A stretch of DNA of 64,000 nucleotides from Flavobacteriales bacterium UBA7666 (GTDB lineage: Bacteria > Bacteroidota > Bacteroidia > Flavobacteriales_D > Crocinitomicaceae). The notes beneath the pieces are model-generated. The model did no database searches. It was not told the DNA's origin and saw only the letters and a list, made by a program, of their open reading frames with translations. Where the stretch lies: contig DLHO01000026.1 in the NCBI GenBank assembly GCA_002483265.1, forward strand, positions 226,510-290,509, written 5' to 3'. How positions within the stretch are numbered: the stretch's first letter is position 1; the number at the start of each line of letters is the position of its first letter. A program made the position numbers and the translations under genes. Positions 40,423 through 48,340 of the stretch are shown here, one piece after another.

Positions 40423-40758
40423 CTCCAGAAGACTCAAATGGTAGGCCTTTTTAGGTTTAAAATCGAAGAGAGCTTCTAATTTTTTATACATCTCAATTTG
40501 CTCGCGGGTAATTTCTACACAAAGCGAATGAGGGGAATAACTGACATTAATTAATCCGGCGTCCCAAAGTTTAGTCAGGTGATCATGAATGGTTGATTTA
40601 GATAGATGAAGTCTTTCCGATAACTCTCTGTTGGTCAATTTAGGATATTTGATGAGTAATTCGATCATTTTAACTCTGCAAGGATGTGCAATTGCTCTTC
40701 CTGTTAGAGAGATAGAGATTTGTTTTGGTGTGTAATCAAGAGGTTTTAAAGTTGGCAT
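40420..40758 (-). CDS. ArsR-like winged-helix regulator
   Basis: A 112-aa DNA-binding protein. The region AHPCRVKMIELLIKYPKLTNRELSERLHLSKSTIHDHLTKLWDAGLINVSYS is a winged helix of the ArsR/SmtB type, with STIHDHLTKL as recognition helix. Only one Cys is present in the ArsR metal-site area (HPCR), so metal sensing is doubtful; dimerisation through the C-terminal helix EMYKKLEALFDF is likely. It is divergent from the two-component operon 242 bases away and upstream of tsaC. Confidence 0.87.
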   Translation of the reverse strand: MPTLKPLDYTPKQISISLTGRAIAHPCRVKMIELLIKYPKLTNRELSERLHLSKSTIHDHLTKLWDAGLINVSYSPHSLCVEITREQIEMYKKLEALFDFKPKKAYHLSLLE

Positions 40759-40852
40759 AACACATTAAAAATTAAATGAATAAATAACTTTCTTAATTAA
40801 GTTAATAAAAAATATCGCTTGAAAAAAGTGTTTTTGGAAAAAGTAAAATTCT

Positions 40853-40901
40853 AGAATTTGGAAATTCGGAAATTCGCTTGTTCCCAAAGATACGAACAGA
40901 T
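40853..40901. repeat. Octamer tandem array with shared 23-base tail
   Basis: AGAATTTG and GAAATTCG twice form three 8-base units (40853-40876); 40879-40901 is identical to 19173-19195. It lies between two divergent genes. Confidence 0.8.
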
Positions 40902-41000
40902 TTAATGTTAACATGTTGTTTTTCAGTGGTTTGATATTTTTAATTTATCATATTTTCGATCAGTTCTTTTTTCTTAATTTTATCACTCAATCAGATTTCT

Positions 41001-41684
41001 GTGAAAAAAATATTGATAATCGAAGACGACCAACAAATTAGTTCACTGGTTCAAAAAGGTTTAGCTGAAGAAAATTTCGATACCAAAGTTGCCAATAACG
41101 GACTAAAAGGTCTGGATGAATTTCATTTTTGGAATCCCGACTTGATTATTTTGGATATTATGCTTCCCGGGTTGAATGGAATTCAGGTTTGTTCTAAAAT
41201 CAGAGAGACGAGCCAAGTGCCGATATTGATGCTGACAGCTTTGGGAACTCCAGAAAATGTTGCGCTCGGATTAGATTCTGGTGCTGATGATTATTTACCG
41301 AAACCGTTCAAGTTTATTGAGTTGAATGCACGTGTAAGGTCATTGCTTAGAAGGATTGAAAATCAAGGGGTGAATGTCAATACAGTTTTCCAGTTTGATG
41401 ATGTGGTCATCGATGATGATCGCAAAACTGTTCTGAGGAATGGAAACGCGATTAGTCTTACATCCACTGAATACCGTTTGCTATTACTTTTCATTATGAA
41501 TCCACGAAAGGTATTTTCCCGTATTGATATTTTGGAAGATGTTTGGGGGATCGATTTTGAATCCGGCACCAATGTAGTAGACGTTTATGTTAATTACCTG
41601 CGTAAGAAGTTAGTACAATTTGGCGGATCGAAACTGATTCATACAGTGATTGGAATGGGATATGTAATGCGTGAAGAAGAATGA
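41001..41684 (+). CDS. OmpR/PhoB-family response regulator
   Basis: DNA-binding response regulator of 227 aa. The receiver domain has the acidic pair EDD at residues 8-10, the phospho-acceptor Asp in LIILDIMLPG and Lys in DYLPKPF; the C-terminal winged helix shows RKTVLRNGNAISLTSTEYRLL and the recognition segment NVVDVYVNYLRKKL. The start codon is GTG; no ATG in frame gives the correct N-terminus. Its stop overlaps the kinase start by 4 bases (ATGA), so the two proteins are made together. The likely targets are the genes from 43142 on. Confidence 0.93.
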   Translation: MKKILIIEDDQQISSLVQKGLAEENFDTKVANNGLKGLDEFHFWNPDLIILDIMLPGLNGIQVCSKIRETSQVPILMLTALGTPENVALGLDSGADDYLPKPFKFIELNARVRSLLRRIENQGVNVNTVFQFDDVVIDDDRKTVLRNGNAISLTSTEYRLLLLFIMNPRKVFSRIDILEDVWGIDFESGTNVVDVYVNYLRKKLVQFGGSKLIHTVIGMGYVMREEE

Positions 41685-43048
41685 AAATTAGAGTTAGGAT
41701 CATCTGGTTACTGAGCAGCACCTTTGTAGTTTTGGTGTTACTATTTAGTGCTTTTGTCTATGTATTGTCTTCCAATTACGTATTCAATGATTTTTACGAC
41801 CGACTTAAAACGAGAACAAATACGACCATTCGCATTGAATTGGACCACAGAGGTGATAAAGAATTTGTGAGGGAATTTAAACAGGAATATTTGGAGAAAT
41901 TGCCACAGGAAAAAAGTACAGTGGTGGAATTGAATGAACAAGGAATTCCTTTGTTAAGTGGAAAACAAGGGAAAGAAAATTCCGGGTTTGTTCAAAAAGT
42001 CATTCGTTACAAATACGCTCAAGAAAGAAAGGGAAGCCTCCTAAAATATGGAATCTTATACGTTTCAAAAGAAGGAAAAAGCTATGTAGTTTATACCTCT
42101 GCGCGAAACATGTATTACACGAAGTATAAACATTATCTGGGAGGATTACTTATTTCGTTGTTCTTTTCAGCAGTTTTTTTAATCATTATGGTTTCATTGT
42201 GGCTCTCTAAGAGATTGATCAAACCTATTAGTGATCTGAGTACAAGCATTCATAAAATTGGAACAGAGAATCTGCATTTTAGAATTGAAAACAAGCAGGA
42301 AGGAGACGAATTAGGAGAGCTGATTCAAACAATGAATAACATGCTTGACCGTTTGGAAACCAGTTTTGAAACCCAGAATAATTTCATCAGTAATGCTTCG
42401 CATGAGTTGAACACACCACTTACAAGTATTATAGGTCAGGCCGATTTAATGCTTAGTAAAGATCGAAGTGCCGATGATTACAAAATAGCATTGAGCCATA
42501 TTTTGGAGCAGGCAGAGAAATTGAATAAGAAGACAAAAGCATTATTATTTCTGGCTCAAACCGGTTTTGATGGTAAGAAAATGACCATTGAAAAATTACG
42601 AATCGATGAGCTTATTTTTGAAACAATGGAAACCGTAAACCGAATTATTCCAGGAAACAAGATCAAATTTGATTTTGAAAGTCTTCCTGAAAATTTGGAT
42701 GTATTGGAAATTAAAGGGAATTCACAGCTGCTTCAATTGGCCTTATCAAATGTGCTTCTGAATGCAAGTAAGTATTCTGAAAATGAAGAGGTTCGTATTT
42801 ATTTGACTCATACGAAAGAAGCCATTTCTGTTCATGTTCAGGATAACGGGATTGGAATTCCTCCTAAGGATTTGAGCCATATCTATGATCCATTCTTCAG
42901 AGCCTCCAATACTACTTCGTTTGAAGGATACGGAATCGGATTACCACTTACAAGAAACATTATGCGCCAGCATAAAGGAAAGATTATCGTATATTCGGAA
43001 GAAGAAAAAGGGACTTTAGTAAGTTTGGTAATTCCCTATAAATCCTAA
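41681..43048 (+). CDS. Two-component sensor histidine kinase
   Basis: A 455-aa inner-membrane kinase. Helix 1 is at about residues 8-28 and helix 2 at about 157-178 with a periplasmic sensor domain of about 125 residues between them; HAMP follows (residues 178-230), then HisKA with phospho-acceptor His241 in NASHELNTPL, where Asn replaces the usual Arg of ELRTPL, and a HATPase with N box LSNVLLNASKY, G1 DNGIGIP and G2 GYGIGL. The cognate regulator is encoded upstream with overlapping codons. The sensor domain has no recognised fold. Confidence 0.92.
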   Translation: MKIRVRIIWLLSSTFVVLVLLFSAFVYVLSSNYVFNDFYDRLKTRTNTTIRIELDHRGDKEFVREFKQEYLEKLPQEKSTVVELNEQGIPLLSGKQGKENSGFVQKVIRYKYAQERKGSLLKYGILYVSKEGKSYVVYTSARNMYYTKYKHYLGGLLISLFFSAVFLIIMVSLWLSKRLIKPISDLSTSIHKIGTENLHFRIENKQEGDELGELIQTMNNMLDRLETSFETQNNFISNASHELNTPLTSIIGQADLMLSKDRSADDYKIALSHILEQAEKLNKKTKALLFLAQTGFDGKKMTIEKLRIDELIFETMETVNRIIPGNKIKFDFESLPENLDVLEIKGNSQLLQLALSNVLLNASKYSENEEVRIYLTHTKEAISVHVQDNGIGIPPKDLSHIYDPFFRASNTTSFEGYGIGLPLTRNIMRQHKGKIIVYSEEEKGTLVSLVIPYKS

Positions 43049-43119
43049 AGAAAAGTTAAAACTGAAATTCTAATCTGGTTTTAATCCCGCTCTTATCTCA
43101 TCCTTATACCCGCACTCTA

Positions 43120-43127
43120 ACTTTGTT
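43120..43127 (+). promoter_or_regulatory. Promoter -7 box of the USP-like gene
   Basis: TAACTTTG matches TAnnTTTG exactly, 14 bases before the start codon at 43142. It gives the USP-like group its own promoter, separate from the two-component genes. Confidence 0.6.
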
Positions 43128-43141
43128 CAAAACAAATAGAG

Positions 43142-43624
43142 ATGGGTACAACAATTCTAATACCGACAGACTTTAAAGTTTCCTCATTGGAACCGCTTAA
43201 AGCATTATTGCAATTTCAACAGGAGGATTCGATCAAGGTGCTTTTAGTACATGGAATCTATCTTTCTAATTCGATTTCAGATTTGCTCTTTTTTGATCAG
43301 AGCGATTTGAAAATTGAAATGGCCGGGAAGGAATACCTGAGAAAATTATATGATTTGGAAAAAGAGCTGGGTTCAAAAGTGGCCTCAATCCAAGTTGTCT
43401 TCTTTAGCGGTTTCACCCAAAGTTCATTCGAGCAATTCACTGAAACGAATAAGATCGACCGGATTGTTATTCCGTATGAATTAAACTTTGATTGGTCTCA
43501 CAAGAAAAGTATGGATGTCATTCCTTTTTTACACAAATCAAAAATTAAGAAACAGCTGATTGCTTGGGACAATAATCAATATTCCAGCAAATCCAATCAA
43601 ACATATATTACCGCATTAGTATGA
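43142..43624 (+). CDS. USP-like stress protein
   Basis: A 160-aa protein with the start of the universal stress protein fold: TTILIPTDFKVSSLEPLKALL, then VLLVHGIYLS and the C-terminal region with IDRIVIPYELNFDW. The ATP-binding loop G-x2-G-x9-G-S/T is not present, so it is a non-ATP-binding relative or has lost that ability. It lies in line with the two-component system 93 bases upstream and overlaps the next gene by 4 bases (ATGA). Role unknown; stress response is the inference from the fold and neighbours. Confidence 0.7.
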   Translation: MGTTILIPTDFKVSSLEPLKALLQFQQEDSIKVLLVHGIYLSNSISDLLFFDQSDLKIEMAGKEYLRKLYDLEKELGSKVASIQVVFFSGFTQSSFEQFTETNKIDRIVIPYELNFDWSHKKSMDVIPFLHKSKIKKQLIAWDNNQYSSKSNQTYITALV

Positions 43625-44082
43625 AACGGAAAATGGTCATATCAGCATGTATTGCCCTTCTTACCTTGAGTTCGTTTGGCTACTATGTTTTTAGTCATTC
43701 GGCTTATCCTGAAGTTGCCATAGTAGGCGAGTGGAAGGAAGTTTCATGGGTGTATGACAGAAACAATGTAGATGAAAAAGTGAAACAGGAAATCGGAACA
43801 GATGAGCGCGTGGATATTGCCAATCATTTAGTCATTCATCAATTTGAAAACTGGACTTTCAGAAAGAATTACAGTATCAAACTCCATGAACAAACCGGAA
43901 AAGAACATCAGGCAAAATGGCGTTTGAAAGATAGGGGACGAATCCTGACTTTATTGAATGATGATGGAACAACTGAAGTCTATTCTGTTGAATCATTAAA
44001 GAAAAACGAATTGGTTCTTCACTTTGATACCGATGTTCATGCAAGGGGAATTGTGAAGATCACACTAAAAAAAATCAATTAA
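43621..44082 (+). CDS. Membrane-anchored lipocalin-like protein
   Basis: A 153-aa protein with an N-terminal signal anchor (residues 4-24) and a beta-rich body with GEWKEVSWVYD near residue 40, FENWTFRKNY and a final VKITLKKIN strand. This order (W near the start, then strands ending in a hydrophobic closing strand) is typical of the small lipocalin-like domains in Bacteroidota. It overlaps the USP-like gene by the 4-base ATGA and probably acts in the periplasm. Ligand unknown. Confidence 0.6.
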   Translation: MKRKMVISACIALLTLSSFGYYVFSHSAYPEVAIVGEWKEVSWVYDRNNVDEKVKQEIGTDERVDIANHLVIHQFENWTFRKNYSIKLHEQTGKEHQAKWRLKDRGRILTLLNDDGTTEVYSVESLKKNELVLHFDTDVHARGIVKITLKKIN

Positions 44083-44149
44083 GAGAAAGCACTGCTTTCG
44101 ATATATTATCCGTCATGACGGATTTACAACTAATTTAAATATAGAAGAC

Positions 44150-44968
44150 ATGCTTCGTAGATTTAGTAATAGCAGAACATTTCAGGATAATTTGAGATTG
44201 GGAGTATTCACCGCAATTATTGCAGGAATGGTGAATGTTGCATCCTTGGTGCTGTTTTACTCCTTTACTTCCAATTTAACGGGACATTTTGCCATTCTGG
44301 CGCAGGAAATCGCAGATGGGAAATGGTTCCAGATGTTGGTGGTAGTATTTTGGATCCTTTTGTTCTTTTCAGGGAGTTTCTTGTCGAATAATCTGATCAT
44401 CAATAGCACGAAGAAGAACGCCTTTGTTTCACACAGTATTCCCATGGTGCTTGAAATTCTGTGTTTTGTATTTGTTGGTATTTACGGTCAGTTCTTTTAT
44501 ACCGAAACGCTTACACAAACTGAAATTCTGGTTTCTGTACTCTTGTTTTCAATGGGGCTTCAGAATGGGTTGACAGCGAGTATTTCCAATTTTCAGGTGA
44601 AAACAACCCATTTAACCGGATTAACAACTGATTTGGCAATTCATTTGTCGATGTTAACGAAGAAGAAATACCGAATGAATGCACAGCTCGTAGAGAAAAC
44701 AAAACTGATGGCTGCAATTATGGGGTCTTATTTAATTGGTGGTATTTTCTCCGGCTTGATCATTCATTATGTCCAATTTCAGGTGTTTTATTTCATCTCT
44801 GCGGCAATGTTGGGGGTTCTTACCTACGATTTTGCAAAAACATACATTCCGTTTTTTGTGAATAAAAAGAAACACGAAACAACATTGAAGTTGAATTTGG
44901 AAAAGATCCAAGACACGATAAAGAACACTACAAAGAAAGGCAGTGTTTTATCAGAGAGTAAAAATTAG
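44150..44968 (+). CDS. DUF1275 (YoaK) family membrane protein
   Basis: A 272-aa inner-membrane protein with six hydrophobic helices. The family marks are FTAIIAGMVNVASLVLF, the segment SNLTGHFAILAQ, GLQNGLTASISN and TTHLTGLTTDLAIHLS. DUF1275 proteins are widespread and their function is not known; transport is suspected. The last 40 residues are a Lys-rich cytoplasmic tail. It ends in a 4-base overlap with the convergent trmD gene and lies 67 bases past the lipocalin-like gene, so it may belong to the same operon. Confidence 0.88.
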   Translation: MLRRFSNSRTFQDNLRLGVFTAIIAGMVNVASLVLFYSFTSNLTGHFAILAQEIADGKWFQMLVVVFWILLFFSGSFLSNNLIINSTKKNAFVSHSIPMVLEILCFVFVGIYGQFFYTETLTQTEILVSVLLFSMGLQNGLTASISNFQVKTTHLTGLTTDLAIHLSMLTKKKYRMNAQLVEKTKLMAAIMGSYLIGGIFSGLIIHYVQFQVFYFISAAMLGVLTYDFAKTYIPFFVNKKKHETTLKLNLEKIQDTIKNTTKKGSVLSESKN

Positions 44969-45657
44969 TCTTCTCTGGTAAACTTTTTATACAAATCAGG
45001 TCTGCGGATTTGAGTTCGCTCAATGGCTTGCTGCTCTCTCCATTGCTCAATTTTCCCAAAGTCCCCGGATAATAAAACGTCGGGGACTTTCCATCCGTTA
45101 AATACCGGTGGACGTGTATAAACCGGAGGAGAAAGCAAATCGTCCTGAAAACTATCCGTTAGGGCAGAAGTTTCGTCATTCATCACTCCCGGAATCAATC
45201 TTCCGATGCTGTCAACAACCACAGCAGCAGCTAATTCACCACCGGTCAAAACATAGGATCCGATAGATATTTCCTTCGTAATGTAATGCTCGCGAATGCG
45301 TTCGTCAACTCCTTTGTAGTGGCCGCAAAGGATCATGATGTTCTCTTTTAAACTCCAGGAATTACTATGACGCTGTTCTAACAATTCTCCATCAGGAGTC
45401 ATGTAAATGATTTCATCATAGCTGCGTTCCGATTTCAATTTCTCAATCAAAGTTGCGATCGGTTCAATAGCCATGACCATTCCAGCACCACCGCCATATT
45501 GATAGTCGTCCACATTCTTATGCTTATCCGTCGAATAATCGCGAATATTGTGAATGTGAATCTCCAGAAGTCCACGATCTTGTGCGCGTTTCATCATAGA
45601 AACATTAAAAGGACCATTTAAAAGTTCCGGAAGAATGGTGAGAATATCAAATCGCAT
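44965..45657 (-). CDS. trmD: tRNA (guanine(37)-N1)-methyltransferase
   Basis: SPOUT methyltransferase of 230 aa that makes m1G37 in tRNAs reading CNN codons and guards the reading frame. The trefoil-knot motifs MTPDGELLEQ, LCGHYKGVDERI and SIGSYVLTGGELAA are complete, and the C-terminal helical domain ending in KFTRED is present. A TAACTTTG box lies 4 bases before the ATG, which predicts a leaderless mRNA. In many bacteria trmD is in the rpsP-rimM-rplS operon; here it stands alone. Confidence 0.96.
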   Translation of the reverse strand: MRFDILTILPELLNGPFNVSMMKRAQDRGLLEIHIHNIRDYSTDKHKNVDDYQYGGGAGMVMAIEPIATLIEKLKSERSYDEIIYMTPDGELLEQRHSNSWSLKENIMILCGHYKGVDERIREHYITKEISIGSYVLTGGELAAAVVVDSIGRLIPGVMNDETSALTDSFQDDLLSPPVYTRPPVFNGWKVPDVLLSGDFGKIEQWREQQAIERTQIRRPDLYKKFTRED

Positions 45658-45661
45658 GAGG

Positions 45662-45669
45662 CAAAGTTA
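45662..45669 (-). promoter_or_regulatory. Promoter -7 box 4 bases before trmD
   Basis: TAACTTTG on the minus strand ends 4 bases before the ATG at 45657, the same spacing as at hxlR and queE. Confidence 0.6.
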
Positions 45670-45688
45670 GTCAAATTCGTCCGACCGA

Positions 45689-46780
45689 TTACCTTTTTTT
45701 TGCCCTGAAATAGGCAAAAATGGAGAGAATCAATCCAACAATTGTCAAACCGATCCAAAGCGTGGAGTTATCGGATTTCTTCTTTACTTCGGTAGTTATT
45801 TCCTTAGATGAATCTGCTTTTTCAGCCTTTATTTCCGATTCCGGGTTTTCTATTTTAATTCCCAAATACGCCAATAATTTTTCAGGATTCGTCTCTATTT
45901 TGGACCAATTAATCTTGTAATCACTTCCCGGAGGATTGTAAACATAGTTTTGATAAGGAACACCGCTTATTTTGCTGGACATACCGTGAGGTATTTTGGG
46001 AGGTCCAGGTTGTTTTCCGGCATACTTTTCTCTTAATTCTCTTGCTTGTTCGATCTTTTCATCAATGTCTTTCCGATCTGATTTATAGTAAAGTTTAGCA
46101 ATTTGATAAAATGCTTTCGCGTGTTCAAATGATATGGTCTCGAAGTAGAAATCTCCCATTTCAACAAACAAATCGGCCATAACCGGATTTACTTCTTTGG
46201 GCGAAAATGGAAAACGTTCCTGCAATTGAATGTACAACTGATCAAATACCTTTTGCGATTGTTTTTGTTTTGGACTCAGATTTAATACGGAATGATTTGT
46301 CAAGTAAGCCGGATCTTTTTCCAATGCAATTTTAGCTTCCAGTATTTTAACATGGATCCATTCGCTTCCTTTGTGGGAATCGGGATTGATTTCAATGCCT
46401 TTTCGAATGTATTCCAATGCTTTTTCATTTTGACCGGAAAGTTCATAAGTTGTTCCAAGATTCGCAATAATGCTGTATTCATTGGGGTGAAGTTCTGCCA
46501 GCTTTTCGAAAATCACCAATGCTTCTTTTACTTTTCCTGCTTGAACCAAATGCAATCCGTAATCCGAAAGTAATTTGAAATCAGTGCTTTTTTTTAGTTT
46601 TTGCTCTAACAGAACAAGCTGTTTTTCAATTGTCTTTTGATCAAAATATTGATTGAATCGAATTTTGTCCATTTCAAATGGATGAAAGTTGCCTCTCGCA
46701 TCCAGAACATGATATTCATTGTAACAGGAAAAGCTATTGGAGTAAGAAAGAAGAAGTAGAAAAGTAAAGAGGTAACGCAC
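45689..46780 (-). CDS. TPR protein with C-terminal membrane anchor
   Basis: A 363-aa protein with a signal peptide (to about residue 19), a helical TPR region (residues 60-250; LADYGLHLVQAGKVKEAL-type and NLGTTYELSGQNEKALEYI repeats) and a single C-terminal membrane helix (STLWIGLTIVGLILSIFAYF) with a basic end, so the TPRs face the periplasm. A PPGSDYK segment lies before the helix. The start codon read here is GTG (46780); no in-frame ATG gives a better start. Likely a scaffold; partner unknown. Confidence 0.72.
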   Translation of the reverse strand: MRYLFTFLLLLSYSNSFSCYNEYHVLDARGNFHPFEMDKIRFNQYFDQKTIEKQLVLLEQKLKKSTDFKLLSDYGLHLVQAGKVKEALVIFEKLAELHPNEYSIIANLGTTYELSGQNEKALEYIRKGIEINPDSHKGSEWIHVKILEAKIALEKDPAYLTNHSVLNLSPKQKQSQKVFDQLYIQLQERFPFSPKEVNPVMADLFVEMGDFYFETISFEHAKAFYQIAKLYYKSDRKDIDEKIEQARELREKYAGKQPGPPKIPHGMSSKISGVPYQNYVYNPPGSDYKINWSKIETNPEKLLAYLGIKIENPESEIKAEKADSSKEITTEVKKKSDNSTLWIGLTIVGLILSIFAYFRAKKR

Positions 46781-46829
46781 GGTATTTTAGTTTGGGTTTT
46801 CCGAAAATTACGAAAAAAAGAACTAAGAA

Positions 46830-46845
46830 TCCCGAAGAGTCGGGA
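46830..46845. other. Small hairpin in a divergent intergenic gap
   Basis: TCCCGA (46830-46835) and TCGGGA (46840-46845) pair around AGAG. There is no T run on either side, so it is not a typical terminator. Confidence 0.4.
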
Positions 46846-46914
46846 CAAGTTAAGCGGATTGACTATATTCGTCGAACTAACTAGTAAACTGTTTAACGAA
46901 ACCAAACTGTTCAC

Positions 46915-47118
46915 ATGAAATTCATTCTAGCCATTGCTCTTGCGTGTTGTTTCTCCTCTGGAGATGGAACTGTCTATATTTGCGATTCTCCGAGTTCTGT
47001 TGCTTTCCATTACAAACGCGATTGCCGCGGACTCAATAATTGCAAACATGAAGTGAAAAAGACTACTGTTTCCGAAGCTGAAAAATTGGGATTGAAGATT
47101 TGCGGTTGGGAGGATTAA
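46915..47118 (+). CDS. Small Cys-rich exported protein
   Basis: A 67-aa protein with an N-terminal hydrophobic segment (residues 1-14) and a mature part with the pattern VYICDSPSSVAFHY, CRGLNNCKHEV and GLKICGWED. Four Cys and two His in the mature part (C-x14-C-x5-C form) suggest a small disulfide or metal-bound domain. I have seen this pattern repeatedly as an unnamed Bacteroidota family but can give no function. The start at 46915 is chosen for the signal sequence; the adjacent Cys11-Cys12 could make it a lipoprotein. Confidence 0.6.
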   Translation: MKFILAIALACCFSSGDGTVYICDSPSSVAFHYKRDCRGLNNCKHEVKKTTVSEAEKLGLKICGWED

Positions 47119-47178
47119 GATTCAGAGGAACAATGAAAGCGAGAATGAAGGTTTAATCTCTCATTCTGTTTCTCATTC

Positions 47179-48060
47179 TCATTTTGTTTCTGTCTTCCTC
47201 GCATTAATAACTACCACCGTCGCAATAATAATCCCAACACCCAGCCACTGCATGCCCGTTACTGTTTCGTGCAAAATAAGCTGTGCGGAACAAATGGAAA
47301 CCGGAATTTCAATTGCCGCTAAAATGCCTGCCAGTCCCAGTCCCGTTTTCGGAATGCCGATATTGAATAGGATAGGAGGGATAACTGTTCCGAAAAGCCC
47401 CAAAATAATTCCAAACTTGAGAAAAATCATCCAATCCAAATGTTCCCAGATTTGGATGTTCCAGTAAACTAGTACTGTGAGCAAACTGCCAACGATCAGC
47501 CAAAAACTGCGCACAACGCTGGATAATTGCGTTTCTACATGATTCGAAGCATGCATACTTACTGTATAGGACAACGCAGCAAGCAAACCATAAACAATTC
47601 CTTCTACCGAAATCTGAATATCTTCCTCAATTAAGTTCGTTGCCAGAATGGTTCCTCCCAATACGCAAAAACTACCTGCAATTTTAAGCCAATGAGCCAC
47701 TTTTCGGGTTTGGATCATTTCCCACACGACACTCATCCAAATAGATTGCATCAATAAGATAATTCCAATGGAAACAGAGATCGTTTGAATGGCGATATAA
47801 TAGAAACAACTCGTCAAACCCATGGAGATCCCAAAAAGAATCAATTTCGATTTGGATTTAGGACTTGCTTTTACCGGAGTTTTCTTTGTTTTAGCAACCT
47901 GCATCAGTACAAAAAGCACAATAACTCCAACCAATGATTGATAAAAAGTAAGCACGCTGGTGTGAGCATCCTGATTATTAGCATACTTCACAATCGTTGC
48001 AAGAATGCCATAACTCGCTGCTCCAAATCCCACAAATAACGCACCTCTTAACTTGCTCAT
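47179..48060 (-). CDS. DMT-superfamily transporter (EamA-type)
   Basis: A 293-aa membrane transporter with ten hydrophobic helices in two EamA halves (residues about 5-138 and 150-288). The first half has FGISMGLTSCFYYIAIQTISVS and the second LAGILAAIEIPVSICSAQLIL with the typical GxxLAxxE/ xxPV pattern that ends in an EamA signature. Substrate may be an amino acid, nucleoside or drug, as in the family. It has its own TAATTTTG promoter box (48077-48084) and ends near the small Cys-rich protein's stop. Confidence 0.88.
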   Translation of the reverse strand: MSKLRGALFVGFGAASYGILATIVKYANNQDAHTSVLTFYQSLVGVIVLFVLMQVAKTKKTPVKASPKSKSKLILFGISMGLTSCFYYIAIQTISVSIGIILLMQSIWMSVVWEMIQTRKVAHWLKIAGSFCVLGGTILATNLIEEDIQISVEGIVYGLLAALSYTVSMHASNHVETQLSSVVRSFWLIVGSLLTVLVYWNIQIWEHLDWMIFLKFGIILGLFGTVIPPILFNIGIPKTGLGLAGILAAIEIPVSICSAQLILHETVTGMQWLGVGIIIATVVVINARKTETK

Positions 48061-48076
48061 AATCCCGTTTGAAGCC

Positions 48077-48084
48077 CAAAATTA
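48077..48084 (-). promoter_or_regulatory. Promoter -7 box of the DMT transporter
   Basis: TAATTTTG on the minus strand, exact TAnnTTTG, 16 bases before the start. Confidence 0.55.
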
Positions 48085-48150
48085 GTCCTTTTTTCGACCC
48101 GAAAAACCTTCCGGAATTGCTAAAGCGTTGTAGTCATGAAATAAATTCAC

Positions 48151-48222
48151 ACTTCGACTCGGCTCAGTGTCCTTTGAATTTCAAACGTGTATTTTAATAA
48201 GGTGACTGAACGGAGTCGAAGG
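48151..48222. repeat. Inverted repeat of family D, copy 2
   Basis: ACTTCGACTCGGCTCAGTGTCC (first base 48151) and GGTGACTGAACGGAGTCGAAG (starting 48201) are imperfect reverse complements, giving a stem of about 20 bp with a 28-base loop. It lies in the gap before the TonB-receptor-like gene. Confidence 0.85.
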
Positions 48223-48340
48223 CACAGATTAACCATCGTTCATCCACATAGAAAACCGTTCAACAATCACTGAAAACAGCTGATCATAAAATATTAATTG
48301 ATAGATCAATTAATTTAATCTTTGTTCAAAATAACTTCCA

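Noticed and set aside
43142..43624. ATP-binding universal stress protein
   Set aside because: The Gly-rich ATP loop is absent, so I call it USP-like only.
46830..46845. Terminator between the TPR gene and the Cys-rich gene
   Set aside because: The genes diverge here, so no transcript needs to end, and there is no T run.
48310..48325. Promoter of the TonB-receptor-like gene (TAATCTTTG)
   Set aside because: The spacing has one base too many for TAnnTTTG and no -33 box is clear, so I did not list it as a feature.
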